Part shown: in pieces, positions 50,244 through 58,383 of the stretch
How the letters are laid out: the number at the start of each line of letters is the position of its first letter
Numbering within the stretch: position 1 is the stretch's first letter
DNA from: Nocardioides houyundeii
GTDB lineage: Bacteria; Actinomycetota; Actinomycetes; Propionibacteriales; Nocardioidaceae
Reading direction: 5' to 3'
Assembly: GCF_002865585.1 (NCBI RefSeq)
Contig: NZ_CP025581.1
Location: 2,480,001 to 2,544,000 of the forward strand
Length of the DNA stretch: 64,000 nt
Program-made: the position numbers and the translations under genes
Notes under the pieces: generated by a model
Databases searched by the model: none
What the model was told of the DNA's origin: nothing
The model's input: the letters and a program-made list of their open reading frames with translations, nothing else

Positions 50244-51500
50244 ATGAGCCGCGACGAGGGCCTTTCCATCTTCGACGAGCAGAGCGATCTGACCGACGAC
50301 CAGCCGACCCAGCGTCTCGAGGTCGACCCGGCGCGTGAGAGGCCCAAGAGCGTCGCCCCTGCCGCGGATCGGACCCAGGTGCAGCCGGCGGTGCCGCCCA
50401 GACGCGTCAACGCCGCCGCCGCCGCCGCCCCGCGGTCGGCAGGCTCCACGACCAGCGCTGCCAGCTCCGCTGCGCGGACGCCGGTGTCGGCGCCGGTGGG
50501 CCAGCCCGCCGAGTCGCTGCCCCTGGTGCGTCGTGGGGGGTACGACAAGGAGGCCGTGGACCGCAGGCTGGCGCAGCTGGCCGAGGAGAGCGCCAGGCTC
50601 ACCAGCCGCCTGGCCGAGGCGGAGGCGCGCAGCAAGGCGCTGGAGACCGAGATCGACCAGCTGCGCGCCCAGGCCTCCGAGGCGGAGAACCCGACGTACG
50701 CCGGCCTCGGCGGACGGGCGGCCTCCATGCTGCGGCTCGCCGAGGACGAGGCGGCGGACGTGCGTGCCGAGGCTCAGCGGGACGCCCAGGAGATCCGGGA
50801 CCAGGCCCACCGGGACGGCAAGGCGATCCGGGCCGAGGCGGCCCGCGAGGCCGAGGACATGCGGATCGTGCAGCTCAAGGAGCTCGAGGACAGCCGCGAG
50901 CGGGTGCTGGCGGATGCCGAGCAGGAGCGCACCCTGGCGCTCAGCGAGGCCGAGGACCTGCGCGCCTCGGCGCGTCGGGAGTCCGAGCAGCTCCGCCTGG
51001 CGGCCCAGCAGGAGACCAACGACCTGAGGGTGACGGCCACCCGCGAGGCCGAGCAGATGCGCGCCGCTGCGGACCGCGAGGTGCAGGAGGCCCGTCGCAC
51101 GCTGGCGGTGGAGAAGGAGCGGCTCGCTCGCGAGGCGACCGACCACCACACCAACGCCACGGCCGAGACCGCACGGCTGGTCACCGAGGCGGAGCAGCGG
51201 GCCAACGCCGCCGAGCAGCGCGCCCGCGAGGCCACGACCCAGGCCAACACGATGCGCCAGCAGGCCAAGAAGGAGGCCGACGCCCTGCTGTCCAGGGCCC
51301 GTCGAGAGGCGCAGCAGATCGTCACCTCCGCCAAGACCCAGGCCGAGTCCGTCGCGACCAGCGGCCACGCCGAGTCCGAGCGCCAGCTGGCGACCATCAG
51401 GTCCGAGGTGGAGCGGATGGCCAAGCGGCGCGACGCGATCACCGCGCAGCTGGGTGCCCTGCGCGACGTGGTGGCCAGCTTCACCGAGGACGAGGACTGA
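50244..51500 (+). CDS. DivIVA-domain-like coiled-coil protein
   Basis: A 418-residue protein. Residues 1-95 are disordered and rich in Ala, Pro and Ser. A short DivIVA-like motif (LPLVRRGGYDKEAVDRRLAQ) follows, then a continuous coiled coil rich in Ala, Glu, Arg and Gln to the end. The pattern resembles actinobacterial cytoskeletal or polarity proteins of the Scy/FilP/Wag31 group, which organise growth sites. There is no membrane segment. It ends before a strong bidirectional hairpin. The specific role is inferred. Confidence 0.8.
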   Translation: MSRDEGLSIFDEQSDLTDDQPTQRLEVDPARERPKSVAPAADRTQVQPAVPPRRVNAAAAAAPRSAGSTTSAASSAARTPVSAPVGQPAESLPLVRRGGYDKEAVDRRLAQLAEESARLTSRLAEAEARSKALETEIDQLRAQASEAENPTYAGLGGRAASMLRLAEDEAADVRAEAQRDAQEIRDQAHRDGKAIRAEAAREAEDMRIVQLKELEDSRERVLADAEQERTLALSEAEDLRASARRESEQLRLAAQQETNDLRVTATREAEQMRAAADREVQEARRTLAVEKERLAREATDHHTNATAETARLVTEAEQRANAAEQRAREATTQANTMRQQAKKEADALLSRARREAQQIVTSAKTQAESVATSGHAESERQLATIRSEVERMAKRRDAITAQLGALRDVVASFTEDED

Positions 51501-51522
51501 TCCCACACCCCCGTGTCCGGGT

Positions 51523-51563
51523 GCAACGACCCGGCAGCCCCGCGCGGGCTGCCGGGTCGTTGC
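51523..51563. terminator. Bidirectional hairpin between coiled-coil gene and hydrolase gene
   Basis: A perfect 17-bp inverted repeat (51523-51539 and 51547-51563, arm GCAACGACCCGGCAGCC) with a 7-base loop between two convergent genes. Confidence 0.8.
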
Positions 51564-51628
51564 GCGTGCACGTCGGGGCGATCGGCCGGCGCCCCGGCCT
51601 TGCCTGCGGCTGACCGCAGGAGGCTCGC

Positions 51629-52408
51629 CTAGGTGAGGAACCGCTTCAGCACGGCGATGAACGTCTCCGGCTGCTCGGAGTGGACCCAGTGCCCGGCGTT
51701 CTTGATCGTCACCCGTCGTACCCGGGGGAAGAGGCTCTCCATGGCCGGGGCGTACTCGTCGAGCACGTAGGCGGAGTCGGCACCGGCGATCCACAGCACG
51801 GGCCCGTCGTACGGGGCGACGCCGGCCAGCCCCTCCTCGGGCCAGCCGCCGATCTCGGCGAGCTGCTCCCCCAGGGTCGCGAGGTTGATCTGCCACCGCC
51901 ACCCGTCGTCCTCACGGCGCAGGTTCTGCAGCAGGAAGCCGCGCACCGTCGGGTTGGGCACCGCCTCGCGCAGCTGGCGGTCCGCATCGTCACGCCGCTC
52001 GAGCAGCGTGAGGTCGATGGCCTGCATCGCCGCGATGTAGGCGGCGAACTCGCTGGTGTGGCGGTAGCTGACCGGAGACACGTCGACCACGCACAGGCGG
52101 CTCACCCGCTCGGGGTGGAGCAGGGCCGTGAGCATCGCGACCTTGCCGCCCATGGAGTGCCCCACCAGGGTCACCGGCTCCGGTCCCAGCACGTCCGCGA
52201 GCCGGTGTGCGTCCTCGATCAGGTCCAGGTCCTCGGTCCAGGCCGAGCGCCCGTGGTTGGGCAGGTCGACCAGCAGGACGCGGTGGTCTGGCAGCGCCTT
52301 GGCGATTTGCGTCCAGTTGCGGCCCTGGCCGAAGAGACCGTGGCAGAACACCACGGGCGAGCCGTGGTCACCGAACGACGTGGTGTGCAGCGTGGTGTCG
52401 TCCGGCAC
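51629..52408 (-). CDS. Alpha/beta hydrolase
   Basis: A 259-residue alpha/beta-fold hydrolase. The oxyanion region is VVFCHGLFGQGRNW, the nucleophile elbow GHSMGGKVAML, the Asp is likely in LWIAGADSAYV, and the catalytic His is in NAGHWVHSEQPE. The pattern resembles YbfF-type esterases. GTG 52408 lies 8 bases after the stop of the upstream gene, so the two are probably co-transcribed; no ribosome-binding site is evident. Confidence 0.9.
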   Translation of the reverse strand: MPDDTTLHTTSFGDHGSPVVFCHGLFGQGRNWTQIAKALPDHRVLLVDLPNHGRSAWTEDLDLIEDAHRLADVLGPEPVTLVGHSMGGKVAMLTALLHPERVSRLCVVDVSPVSYRHTSEFAAYIAAMQAIDLTLLERRDDADRQLREAVPNPTVRGFLLQNLRREDDGWRWQINLATLGEQLAEIGGWPEEGLAGVAPYDGPVLWIAGADSAYVLDEYAPAMESLFPRVRRVTIKNAGHWVHSEQPETFIAVLKRFLT

Positions 52409-52416
52409 CAGCGCGC

Positions 52417-53178
52417 TCAGAAGTCGAACCCGTCGAACATGTCCCCGAGACCTTCCCCGATGCCGCCGAGCATGTCCCCGACCCCTTCGCCCACCGCGCC
52501 GAGGCCCTCGCCCAGGCCGTCCAGGCCACCGCTGAACATCATCCCCATGAACATCCACTGCATCGGACCGAAGGCGCCGTAGTAGCCCTGGGCGTAGGGC
52601 TCGTAGGCCCGTCCACCCTGCCAGTAGGGCACGCGCTGCGAACCCACCATCACCTTGCGCACGTCAGGCTCGGCACCGACCCGCACCCGCTCGGCGTCCA
52701 GCGCGCAGGCGGGCACGTCGCGCTGGACACCGCCGGGCGGGACGTAGGCGACGTCGGTCACCGAGAGGCCGTGCCGGGGATCGAAGAAGCAGGGCGGACG
52801 GCGGGTGGGCAGCGGCTGACCGGCGACCCGGGCGCGGACGCACGACATGGCATACCTGCCGTCATCCAGGATCTCGGTCACGTGACGCACCTGGTCGGGG
52901 GCGGTGAGCGCGTCCGCAGCGGTCTTCGCTGCCTCGTAGGCGTCGAGAGCACGCTGGTAGTCGGCGTTCTCCCCGGCTCCCAGCGGCTGTCCGGCGAGGT
53001 CCGTGTCGAGCTCCTGAAGCTCCACCCCCAGGGCGGTGACGTCCTCCTCGACCAGCCGGCGTACCGGCGCGAGCTCCGCCTCCGCCTGCGCCGCCCGGCG
53101 GCGCTGACCGGCGCGCGAGCCGACCACCACGGCGCCCAGCGCCGCGACGAGGACCAGCACCAGCAGGACGAGCTCCAT
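52417..53178 (-). CDS. Membrane-anchored protein of unknown function with Gly-rich C-terminus
   Basis: A 253-residue protein. An N-terminal helix (MELVLLVLVLVAALGAVVVG) anchors it, followed by a coiled region to about residue 90 and a domain with Cys residues (YAMSCVRARVAG, PPCFFDPRHGLS, VPACALDAERV). The C-terminal 45 residues are low-complexity (GLGEGLGAVGEGVGDMLGG and similar). No family is recognised. TACAGT sits 6 bases before ATG 53178 without a ribosome-binding site, so the message may be leaderless. Confidence 0.75.
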   Translation of the reverse strand: MELVLLVLVLVAALGAVVVGSRAGQRRRAAQAEAELAPVRRLVEEDVTALGVELQELDTDLAGQPLGAGENADYQRALDAYEAAKTAADALTAPDQVRHVTEILDDGRYAMSCVRARVAGQPLPTRRPPCFFDPRHGLSVTDVAYVPPGGVQRDVPACALDAERVRVGAEPDVRKVMVGSQRVPYWQGGRAYEPYAQGYYGAFGPMQWMFMGMMFSGGLDGLGEGLGAVGEGVGDMLGGIGEGLGDMFDGFDF

Positions 53179-53184
53179 GACGCC

Positions 53185-53190
53185 ACTGTA
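53185..53190 (-). promoter_or_regulatory. -10 box for leaderless Gly-rich membrane protein gene
   Basis: TACAGT on the minus strand, 6 bases before the ATG at 53178. Confidence 0.4.
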
Positions 53191-53373
53191 CAAAGCGGCA
53201 CGAAACGAGGCGGCCACGAGCAACCCCCCGGTGCTCGCGGCCACCTGACCGCTCCGTCCTGCTCGCCGGCCCGTCCCCCGATCGGGCCGCCGCGAGGAGC
53301 GTGCTGCTCACTCTCTCCCGGCCAGGCAGCGCTCGGCATCGGTAGTCCTACGTAATTGCCCCGGCGCTCGCGA

Positions 53374-53379
53374 TAGATT
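53374..53379 (+). promoter_or_regulatory. -10 box for leaderless LuxR-type regulator gene
   Basis: TAGATT, 6 bases before the GTG at 53386; no ribosome-binding site lies between. Confidence 0.4.
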
Positions 53380-53385
53380 GCCGCT

Positions 53386-55812
53386 GTGCTGACTCCTTGC
53401 GTGGGACGCGAGCAGGTGCAGGACCTGCTCGCCGTCGCCATGTCCACCTCCCGGTGGGTCACCGTGGTGGGTCCCCCGGGATGTGGCAAGACGCTGCTGG
53501 TCCGCCACGCCACCGAGCACCTGCCCGACCGGGTCTGGGTCAACGCGACCGGCCTGCGCTGCACCCAGGAGGTGCTGTCGGCCTGCCTGGACGCGCTCAA
53601 CACCCAGCCGGCCCCCGGGGACAGTGCCGAAGGCGTGCTGCGCCGGGCCCTGGACGGGACCGACACCATCCTGGTGATCGACGGCCTGGAGACGCTCGAG
53701 GAGGATCTGGGCACCACGCTCCAGCAGGTGCTCGACGCCACCTCGGGCGCCCGCCTGACGATCACCACCCGTGAGATGGCAGGACAGCCTGGCGAGCACG
53801 TCGTCCGGGTCGGCCCCCTGCCGGTCCCCGGCTCCCTCGATCCGCTCACCGGCCCCGCCGTGGAGCTGTTCGCGCGGCGGGCACAGGCCGCCGGCGGGTT
53901 CCCGCTGGACCTCACCGCCCACGACGCAGACGTACGGCGGCTGCTGCGAGCCACGGGCGGGCTCCCCCTGCTGATCGAGCAGCTGGCGGTGCAGAGCGCG
54001 CTCACCGGGGTGGCGAACGTGGAGCCCGCCGCCAGCCTGGCGATGGCTGTGCAGGCCTCCTACGACCTGCTGGACGAGAACCACCAGCGGTGCTTCCGCC
54101 GGCTGGCGCAGATGCAGACCCCGGTGAGCATCGCGGTGCTGGCCGCCATCACCGAGGTGGACCGCGCCGAGGCCAGCCGGCTCGGCATCGGCCTGGCGCG
54201 CCGTAGCCTGGTCGAGGTGCTGCCCGACGGTCGGTTCGACATGCTCTCCCCCATCCGCCGGCACGGCGCCTTCCTGACCGCGTCCACCCAGGACTCCGCA
54301 CGCACGCGCGCAGCGCTCATCGCCTGGGCCGACTCGGTGGCGCCGGACCACGACAACGTCGGGGCGGGAGACGCCGCGTGGCTGCCTGACCTGCCGGTGA
54401 TGCGCGCGGCCATCTCGGCGGCCTGTGCCGACCCCACCACCCGGGACCTGGGCTACGCGCTGGCCAACCGCATCTTCTCCGCCCTGTACACCTCCATGAG
54501 GGCGCGTGAGGCCGTGGAGATCCTCGAGGGTGTCCTGGTCAGCGGCGACGGCCCCGGGGTGATCGGGGCCCAGGTCGCCCGCCGGGCCGGCATCGCCGCC
54601 TCGGAGGTCCGCGGCACCTACGAGGGACTGTGGCTGCTGGACCGGGCCGACGAGCACGCCGCGCTCGCCAGGGAGCCGGGACTGGAGATGGCCAGGACGG
54701 CTTCCATCAGGGCCGAGATGCACCTGGACGCCGGGGCGTTCGACCTGGCCGAGCAGGAGGCCAACCGCGCGATGTCGCTGGACCCGACCGGACGCTCGAT
54801 CGCCCGGCAGGCGACCAGGACCCTGGTCGACGTCCGGGTCGCCCGGGGTGACTTCATGGCCGCCGTCTCCTGCGCGGAGCGCATCATCCCCACCCACGAC
54901 GCCAACGACGAGCGCTGGATCAGCCTGTCGGCGCGCACCCTGCTGGGTCGCGTCGCCCTGGAGCAGGGCCGCCTGGCCGAGGCCGAGGCTGCGGCCCGGG
55001 CGACCGTGGCGGAGTCACGCCGCCTCGCCGAGGACCGGGTCCGGCTGCTCGCCGAGACGCTGCTGCGCCAGGTCGACCCGTCGGGGCCGGTCACCACCAG
55101 CGAGCGGGACGGGCTGCCCTGGGCGGTCCGGCTGCCCGTGCTCGCCCAGGACGCCCGGGACCTGCTCGAGAGCGGGCACCCCGACGAGGGCGCCGGGCTG
55201 GCGGCCGACGTGGTGGTGCTGGCGGACAGCAGCCGGCTGGGGCGGGACGCGGTCGAGGCGCGGCTGGTGCTGGCTCACGCCCTGCTGTCCCTGGGCGAGA
55301 CCGACCAGGCCGCCAGCACCTTCCTCGCCGCTCTGGACCGGGCCGCCTCGATGCCGATGCCGCTGCGGGCCGCGGACGCCCTGGACGGCCTCGCGCTCGT
55401 CGCGCAGGCCCGCGAGCAGCGCGACGCCCGGCTCCTCTCCGGCGCCGCCGCCGAGATCCGCCGGCGTCGTCAGGCGCTGCCCTGGGGACTCGCCGCTCGA
55501 CGTCGGCCGGTTGCTGGACGTGCGTGCCCCGCGGGCTGGGTGCGCCGCGGCAACCTCAGCGACGACGGCCTGCGGGAGGTGAGCAGGATCTTCGCCCCGT
55601 GGTCCCCGCCGACCGACTCCCCCCTGGACGCCCTCACCAGGGCCGAGCGGGAGGTCGCCGAGCGGGTCGCGGACGGCCTCACCAGCCGGCAGATCGCCGA
55701 GGAGCTGTTCGTCTCCCCCCGCACCGTCGACACGCACCTGAGCCACATCTACCGCAAGCTCGACATCAACACGCGCGCCCGGCTGGCCGCCATGGTGGTC
55801 GACCTGCGCTGA
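53386..55812 (+). CDS. LuxR-family regulator with N-terminal ATPase domain
   Basis: An 808-residue protein. The N-terminus is an AAA/STAND-type ATPase with Walker A VVGPPGCGKTLLVRHATEHL and Walker B ILVIDGLETLEE. The middle is helical, TPR-like (about 300-700). The C-terminus is a LuxR HTH (LTRAEREVAERVADGLTSRQ and VSPRTVDTHLSHIYRKLDI). This is the architecture of large ATP-dependent activators (LAL/MalT type). The signal and targets are unknown. It is transcribed alone and convergent to the dehydrogenase gene. GTG 53386 may be leaderless. Confidence 0.9.
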   Translation: MLTPCVGREQVQDLLAVAMSTSRWVTVVGPPGCGKTLLVRHATEHLPDRVWVNATGLRCTQEVLSACLDALNTQPAPGDSAEGVLRRALDGTDTILVIDGLETLEEDLGTTLQQVLDATSGARLTITTREMAGQPGEHVVRVGPLPVPGSLDPLTGPAVELFARRAQAAGGFPLDLTAHDADVRRLLRATGGLPLLIEQLAVQSALTGVANVEPAASLAMAVQASYDLLDENHQRCFRRLAQMQTPVSIAVLAAITEVDRAEASRLGIGLARRSLVEVLPDGRFDMLSPIRRHGAFLTASTQDSARTRAALIAWADSVAPDHDNVGAGDAAWLPDLPVMRAAISAACADPTTRDLGYALANRIFSALYTSMRAREAVEILEGVLVSGDGPGVIGAQVARRAGIAASEVRGTYEGLWLLDRADEHAALAREPGLEMARTASIRAEMHLDAGAFDLAEQEANRAMSLDPTGRSIARQATRTLVDVRVARGDFMAAVSCAERIIPTHDANDERWISLSARTLLGRVALEQGRLAEAEAAARATVAESRRLAEDRVRLLAETLLRQVDPSGPVTTSERDGLPWAVRLPVLAQDARDLLESGHPDEGAGLAADVVVLADSSRLGRDAVEARLVLAHALLSLGETDQAASTFLAALDRAASMPMPLRAADALDGLALVAQAREQRDARLLSGAAAEIRRRRQALPWGLAARRRPVAGRACPAGWVRRGNLSDDGLREVSRIFAPWSPPTDSPLDALTRAEREVAERVADGLTSRQIAEELFVSPRTVDTHLSHIYRKLDINTRARLAAMVVDLR

Positions 55813-55819
55813 GCGGGCA

Positions 55820-55854
55820 CCGCTCGTCCTAGTCACCTGGGACAGGACGAGCGG
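55820..55854. terminator. Hairpin between LuxR-type gene and dehydrogenase gene
   Basis: CCGCTCGTCCT (55820-55830) and AGGACGAGCGG (55844-55854) pair over 11 bases between two convergent genes. Confidence 0.75.
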
Positions 55855-55871
55855 CGACTCCGCACACCGGC

Positions 55872-57053
55872 TCAGTAGCTGTGGAAGCCCTGCTTGGTCT
55901 TGCGACCCAGGTGGCCCTGGTCCACGAGCTGCGCCAGCAGCGGCGCGGGCGCGAAGCCGGCGTGCTTGAACTCCGCGAACAGCTCCTGCTGGATGGCCAG
56001 CGAGACGTCGTTGCCCACCACGTCGAGCAGCTCGAAGGGGCCCATCGGGAAGCCGGCGTGCTCCTTGACGGCCGCGTCGATCTCGCTGGTCTCCGCGACC
56101 CCGGTCTCCAGCATCTTCACCGCGTCGTTGAGGTAGGGGAAGAGCAGCGCGTTGACGATGAAGCCGGCCCGGTCACCGCAGGAGACGGCCACCTTCCCGA
56201 CCTTCGCGCACAACGCGCGCACCGTCTCGTCGACAGCGGCGTCGGTGAGCTCGGTGGTGACCACCTCGACGAGCTTCATCACCGGGGCGGGGTTGAAGAA
56301 GTGCATGCCGATGACCGACTCAGGACGCGCGGTGGCCGCGGCGCACTGCGAGATCGGCAGGGAGGAGGTGGTGGTGGCCAGGATCGCGCCCGGCTTGCAG
56401 ATGCGGTCCAGGTCGGAGAACAGCTGGGTCTTGACCGCCAGGTCCTCGGCGATGGCCTCGACCACCAGGTCCACGGACGCCAGGTCCTCGCGTGAGGTGC
56501 CGCCGGTGAGCCGACCCAGGACCTCGCTCTTGGTCGCCTCGTCGAGCTTGCCCCGCGAGATCGCCTTGTCCAGCGACCTGGTGATGGCCGCGGTCACGCC
56601 GTCCAGCTTCTCCTGGCTGCGACCCACGAACACCACGTCGTAGCCGCTCTTGGCGAAGACCTCCACGATGCCCGAGGCCATGGTGCCGGTGCCGACCACG
56701 CCCACCGAGGCGATGTCGTGGCGCAGCTGCGGCTCGACGGAACCGCCCGCCGCGCCCTCGGCACCCTCGATCGTCCGGGCGCCTGAGCTGACCAGGCGCT
56801 GGAGCAGGTCGGCCGGGTCGTGGAGCTCGTCGCCGGTCTCGGCGAACATCGCGGCCAGCTCGTCGCGCACCGGCTCCAGCCCGTCCTGCTCGACGGTGGT
56901 CAGCGGACCGACGGGGTAGCCGCAGCCGAAGCGCATGGCGGCGTCGATGTCGGCGCGCGAGGCGTAGCCCTCGGCGTACATGCCGATCGCGTGGTTGAGG
57001 TAGGGCAGGACGAGGGTGCGGCTGATCTGTGCCGGGGAGGGGGTCTGCGTCAT
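55872..57053 (-). CDS. 3-hydroxyacyl-CoA dehydrogenase with extra N-terminal domain
   Basis: A 393-residue enzyme. The Rossmann domain has SVGVVGTGTMASGIVEVF near residue 117, then LVVEAIAEDLAVK and MHFFNPAPVMKLVEVV with the catalytic His, and the C-terminal domain has AGFIVNALLFPYLNDAVKML. Before it, residues 1-100 resemble half of another C-terminal domain (TLVLPYLNHAIGMYAEGYAS, YPVGPLTTVEQDGL), so the protein looks like a fusion. A likely substrate is (S)-3-hydroxybutyryl-CoA, which fits the ethylmalonyl-CoA genes nearby. CTAC-N6-GTAG lies about 20 bases upstream. Confidence 0.9.
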   Translation of the reverse strand: MTQTPSPAQISRTLVLPYLNHAIGMYAEGYASRADIDAAMRFGCGYPVGPLTTVEQDGLEPVRDELAAMFAETGDELHDPADLLQRLVSSGARTIEGAEGAAGGSVEPQLRHDIASVGVVGTGTMASGIVEVFAKSGYDVVFVGRSQEKLDGVTAAITRSLDKAISRGKLDEATKSEVLGRLTGGTSREDLASVDLVVEAIAEDLAVKTQLFSDLDRICKPGAILATTTSSLPISQCAAATARPESVIGMHFFNPAPVMKLVEVVTTELTDAAVDETVRALCAKVGKVAVSCGDRAGFIVNALLFPYLNDAVKMLETGVAETSEIDAAVKEHAGFPMGPFELLDVVGNDVSLAIQQELFAEFKHAGFAPAPLLAQLVDQGHLGRKTKQGFHSY

Positions 57054-57073
57054 GGCCGCATGATGACACGTCC

Positions 57074-57087
57074 CTACCGGTCAGTAG
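57074..57087. promoter_or_regulatory. Inverted repeat CTAC-N6-GTAG between dehydrogenase and nucS
   Basis: CTAC (57074-57077) and GTAG (57084-57087) flank CGGTCA, in the space between the divergent 3-hydroxyacyl-CoA dehydrogenase and nucS genes. A possible operator; short and unconfirmed. Confidence 0.25.
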
Positions 57088-57151
57088 CGTCCGTTCAGCC
57101 GCTGGACCACGAGATCCGGACCACAATGGCCGACCAACCGCCCCCAGGAGG

Positions 57152-57157
57152 TAGATT
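57152..57157 (+). promoter_or_regulatory. -10 box for leaderless nucS transcript
   Basis: TAGATT, 8 bases before the GTG at 57166. An AGGAGG sequence lies too far upstream (17 bases) to serve that start well. Confidence 0.35.
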
Positions 57158-57165
57158 CCCTGCCC

Positions 57166-57849
57166 GTGAGACTCGTCGTTGCCACCTGCCAGGTCGACTA
57201 CGCCGGACGACTGACGGCCCACCTGCCGATGGCTACCCGGGTGCTGATGATCAAGGCCGACGGATCGGTCCTGGTGCACAGCGACGGCGGCTCCTACAAG
57301 CCGCTGAACTGGATGTCGCCCCCGTGCACGGTCCGCGAGGGGGTCGTCGAGGTCGACGGCACCGAACGGGTCGAGTGGACGGTCACCAGCAAGGGCGACG
57401 ACACCCTGCGAATCCTCATCGAGGAGATCCACCACGACTCCTCCCACGAGCTAGGCGTCGACCCCGGTCTGCGCAAGGACGGGGTGGAGAAGCACCTGCA
57501 GGAGCTGCTCGCCGAGCACCCCGCCACCCTGTCCGACGGACTGACCCTGGTGCGGCGCGAGTACCCGACCGCCATCGGCCCGGTGGACCTGATGTGCCGC
57601 GACGCCAACGGCGCCAGCGTGGCCGTGGAGATCAAGCGGCGCGGCGAGATCGACGGCGTGGAGCAGCTCACCCGCTACCTGGAGCTGCTCAACCGCGATC
57701 CCCTGCTGCGGCCGGTGCGCGGCATCTTCGCGGCCCAGGAGATCAAGCCCCAGGCACGCGTGCTCGCCACCGACCGCGGCATCGCCTGTGCGGTGGTGGA
57801 CTACGACTCCCTGCGGGGGATGGACGACAGCGAGCACCGGCTCTTCTGA
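57166..57849 (+). CDS. nucS: Endonuclease NucS (mismatch repair)
   Basis: A 227-residue nuclease that cuts both strands at mismatches and takes the place of MutS/MutL in actinobacteria. N-terminal DNA-binding region: [21 protein letters not shown]-terminal nuclease region: [26 protein letters not shown], with the Asp and the ExK catalytic residues, and [15 protein letters not shown]. The C-terminus RLF may contact the beta clamp. It is divergent from the dehydrogenase gene. Confidence 0.95.
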   Translation: MRLVVATCQVDYAGRLTAHLPMATRVLMIKADGSVLVHSDGGSYKPLNWMSPPCTVREGVVEVDGTERVEWTVTSKGDDTLRILIEEIHHDSSHELGVDPGLRKDGVEKHLQELLAEHPATLSDGLTLVRREYPTAIGPVDLMCRDANGASVAVEIKRRGEIDGVEQLTRYLELLNRDPLLRPVRGIFAAQEIKPQARVLATDRGIACAVVDYDSLRGMDDSEHRLF

Positions 57850-57941
57850 GCCCCCTGCCGGGTCTTCCCCGCGCCCCTGGCAGGGCGCCGTCGAGAGGGC
57901 TAGCGTCGTGACCCCCACTCGGCGCACCCACGGGAGACGCG

Positions 57942-58355
57942 ATGACCTCCAGGCTCAACCCCTACCTCAACTTCGACGGCCGGGCCCGCGAGGCACTGGA
58001 CTTCTACCGGGGCGTGCTGGGCGGCGAGCTGCACCTGAGCACCTTCGGGGAGTACGGCGACCCCGCGGCACCGGGGGCGGACCTGGTCATGCACGGCCAG
58101 CTCGAGACGCCCGACGGCTTCACCCTGATGGTGGCCGACCTGCCGCCGGGAGAGACCCACTCGGTGGGCACCAACATCCAGATCAGTCTCAGTGGGGACG
58201 ACGCCGAGGCGCTGCGCGGCTACTTCGCGGCGCTCGGGGACGGCGGCACCGTCACGGTGCCGCTGGAGAAGCAGATGTGGGGCGACGAGTTCGGCATGCT
58301 CACCGACCGGTTCGGGATCGGCTGGATGGTCAACGTCGCCGGCGACGCCGCCTGA
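57942..58355 (+). CDS. VOC family protein (PhnB/glyoxalase type)
   Basis: A 137-residue single-domain VOC protein. It starts LNPYLNFDGRAREALDFYRG and has the ending WGDEFGMLTDRFGIGWMVNV, both typical of PhnB-like (3-demethylubiquinone-type) proteins. The reaction is unknown. GGGAG lies about 5 bases before ATG 57942. It converges on the ethylmalonyl-CoA mutase gene. Confidence 0.88.
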   Translation: MTSRLNPYLNFDGRAREALDFYRGVLGGELHLSTFGEYGDPAAPGADLVMHGQLETPDGFTLMVADLPPGETHSVGTNIQISLSGDDAEALRGYFAALGDGGTVTVPLEKQMWGDEFGMLTDRFGIGWMVNVAGDAA

Positions 58356-58383
58356 GGCTCAGCGGCGCGCCGGCGACGCAAGC

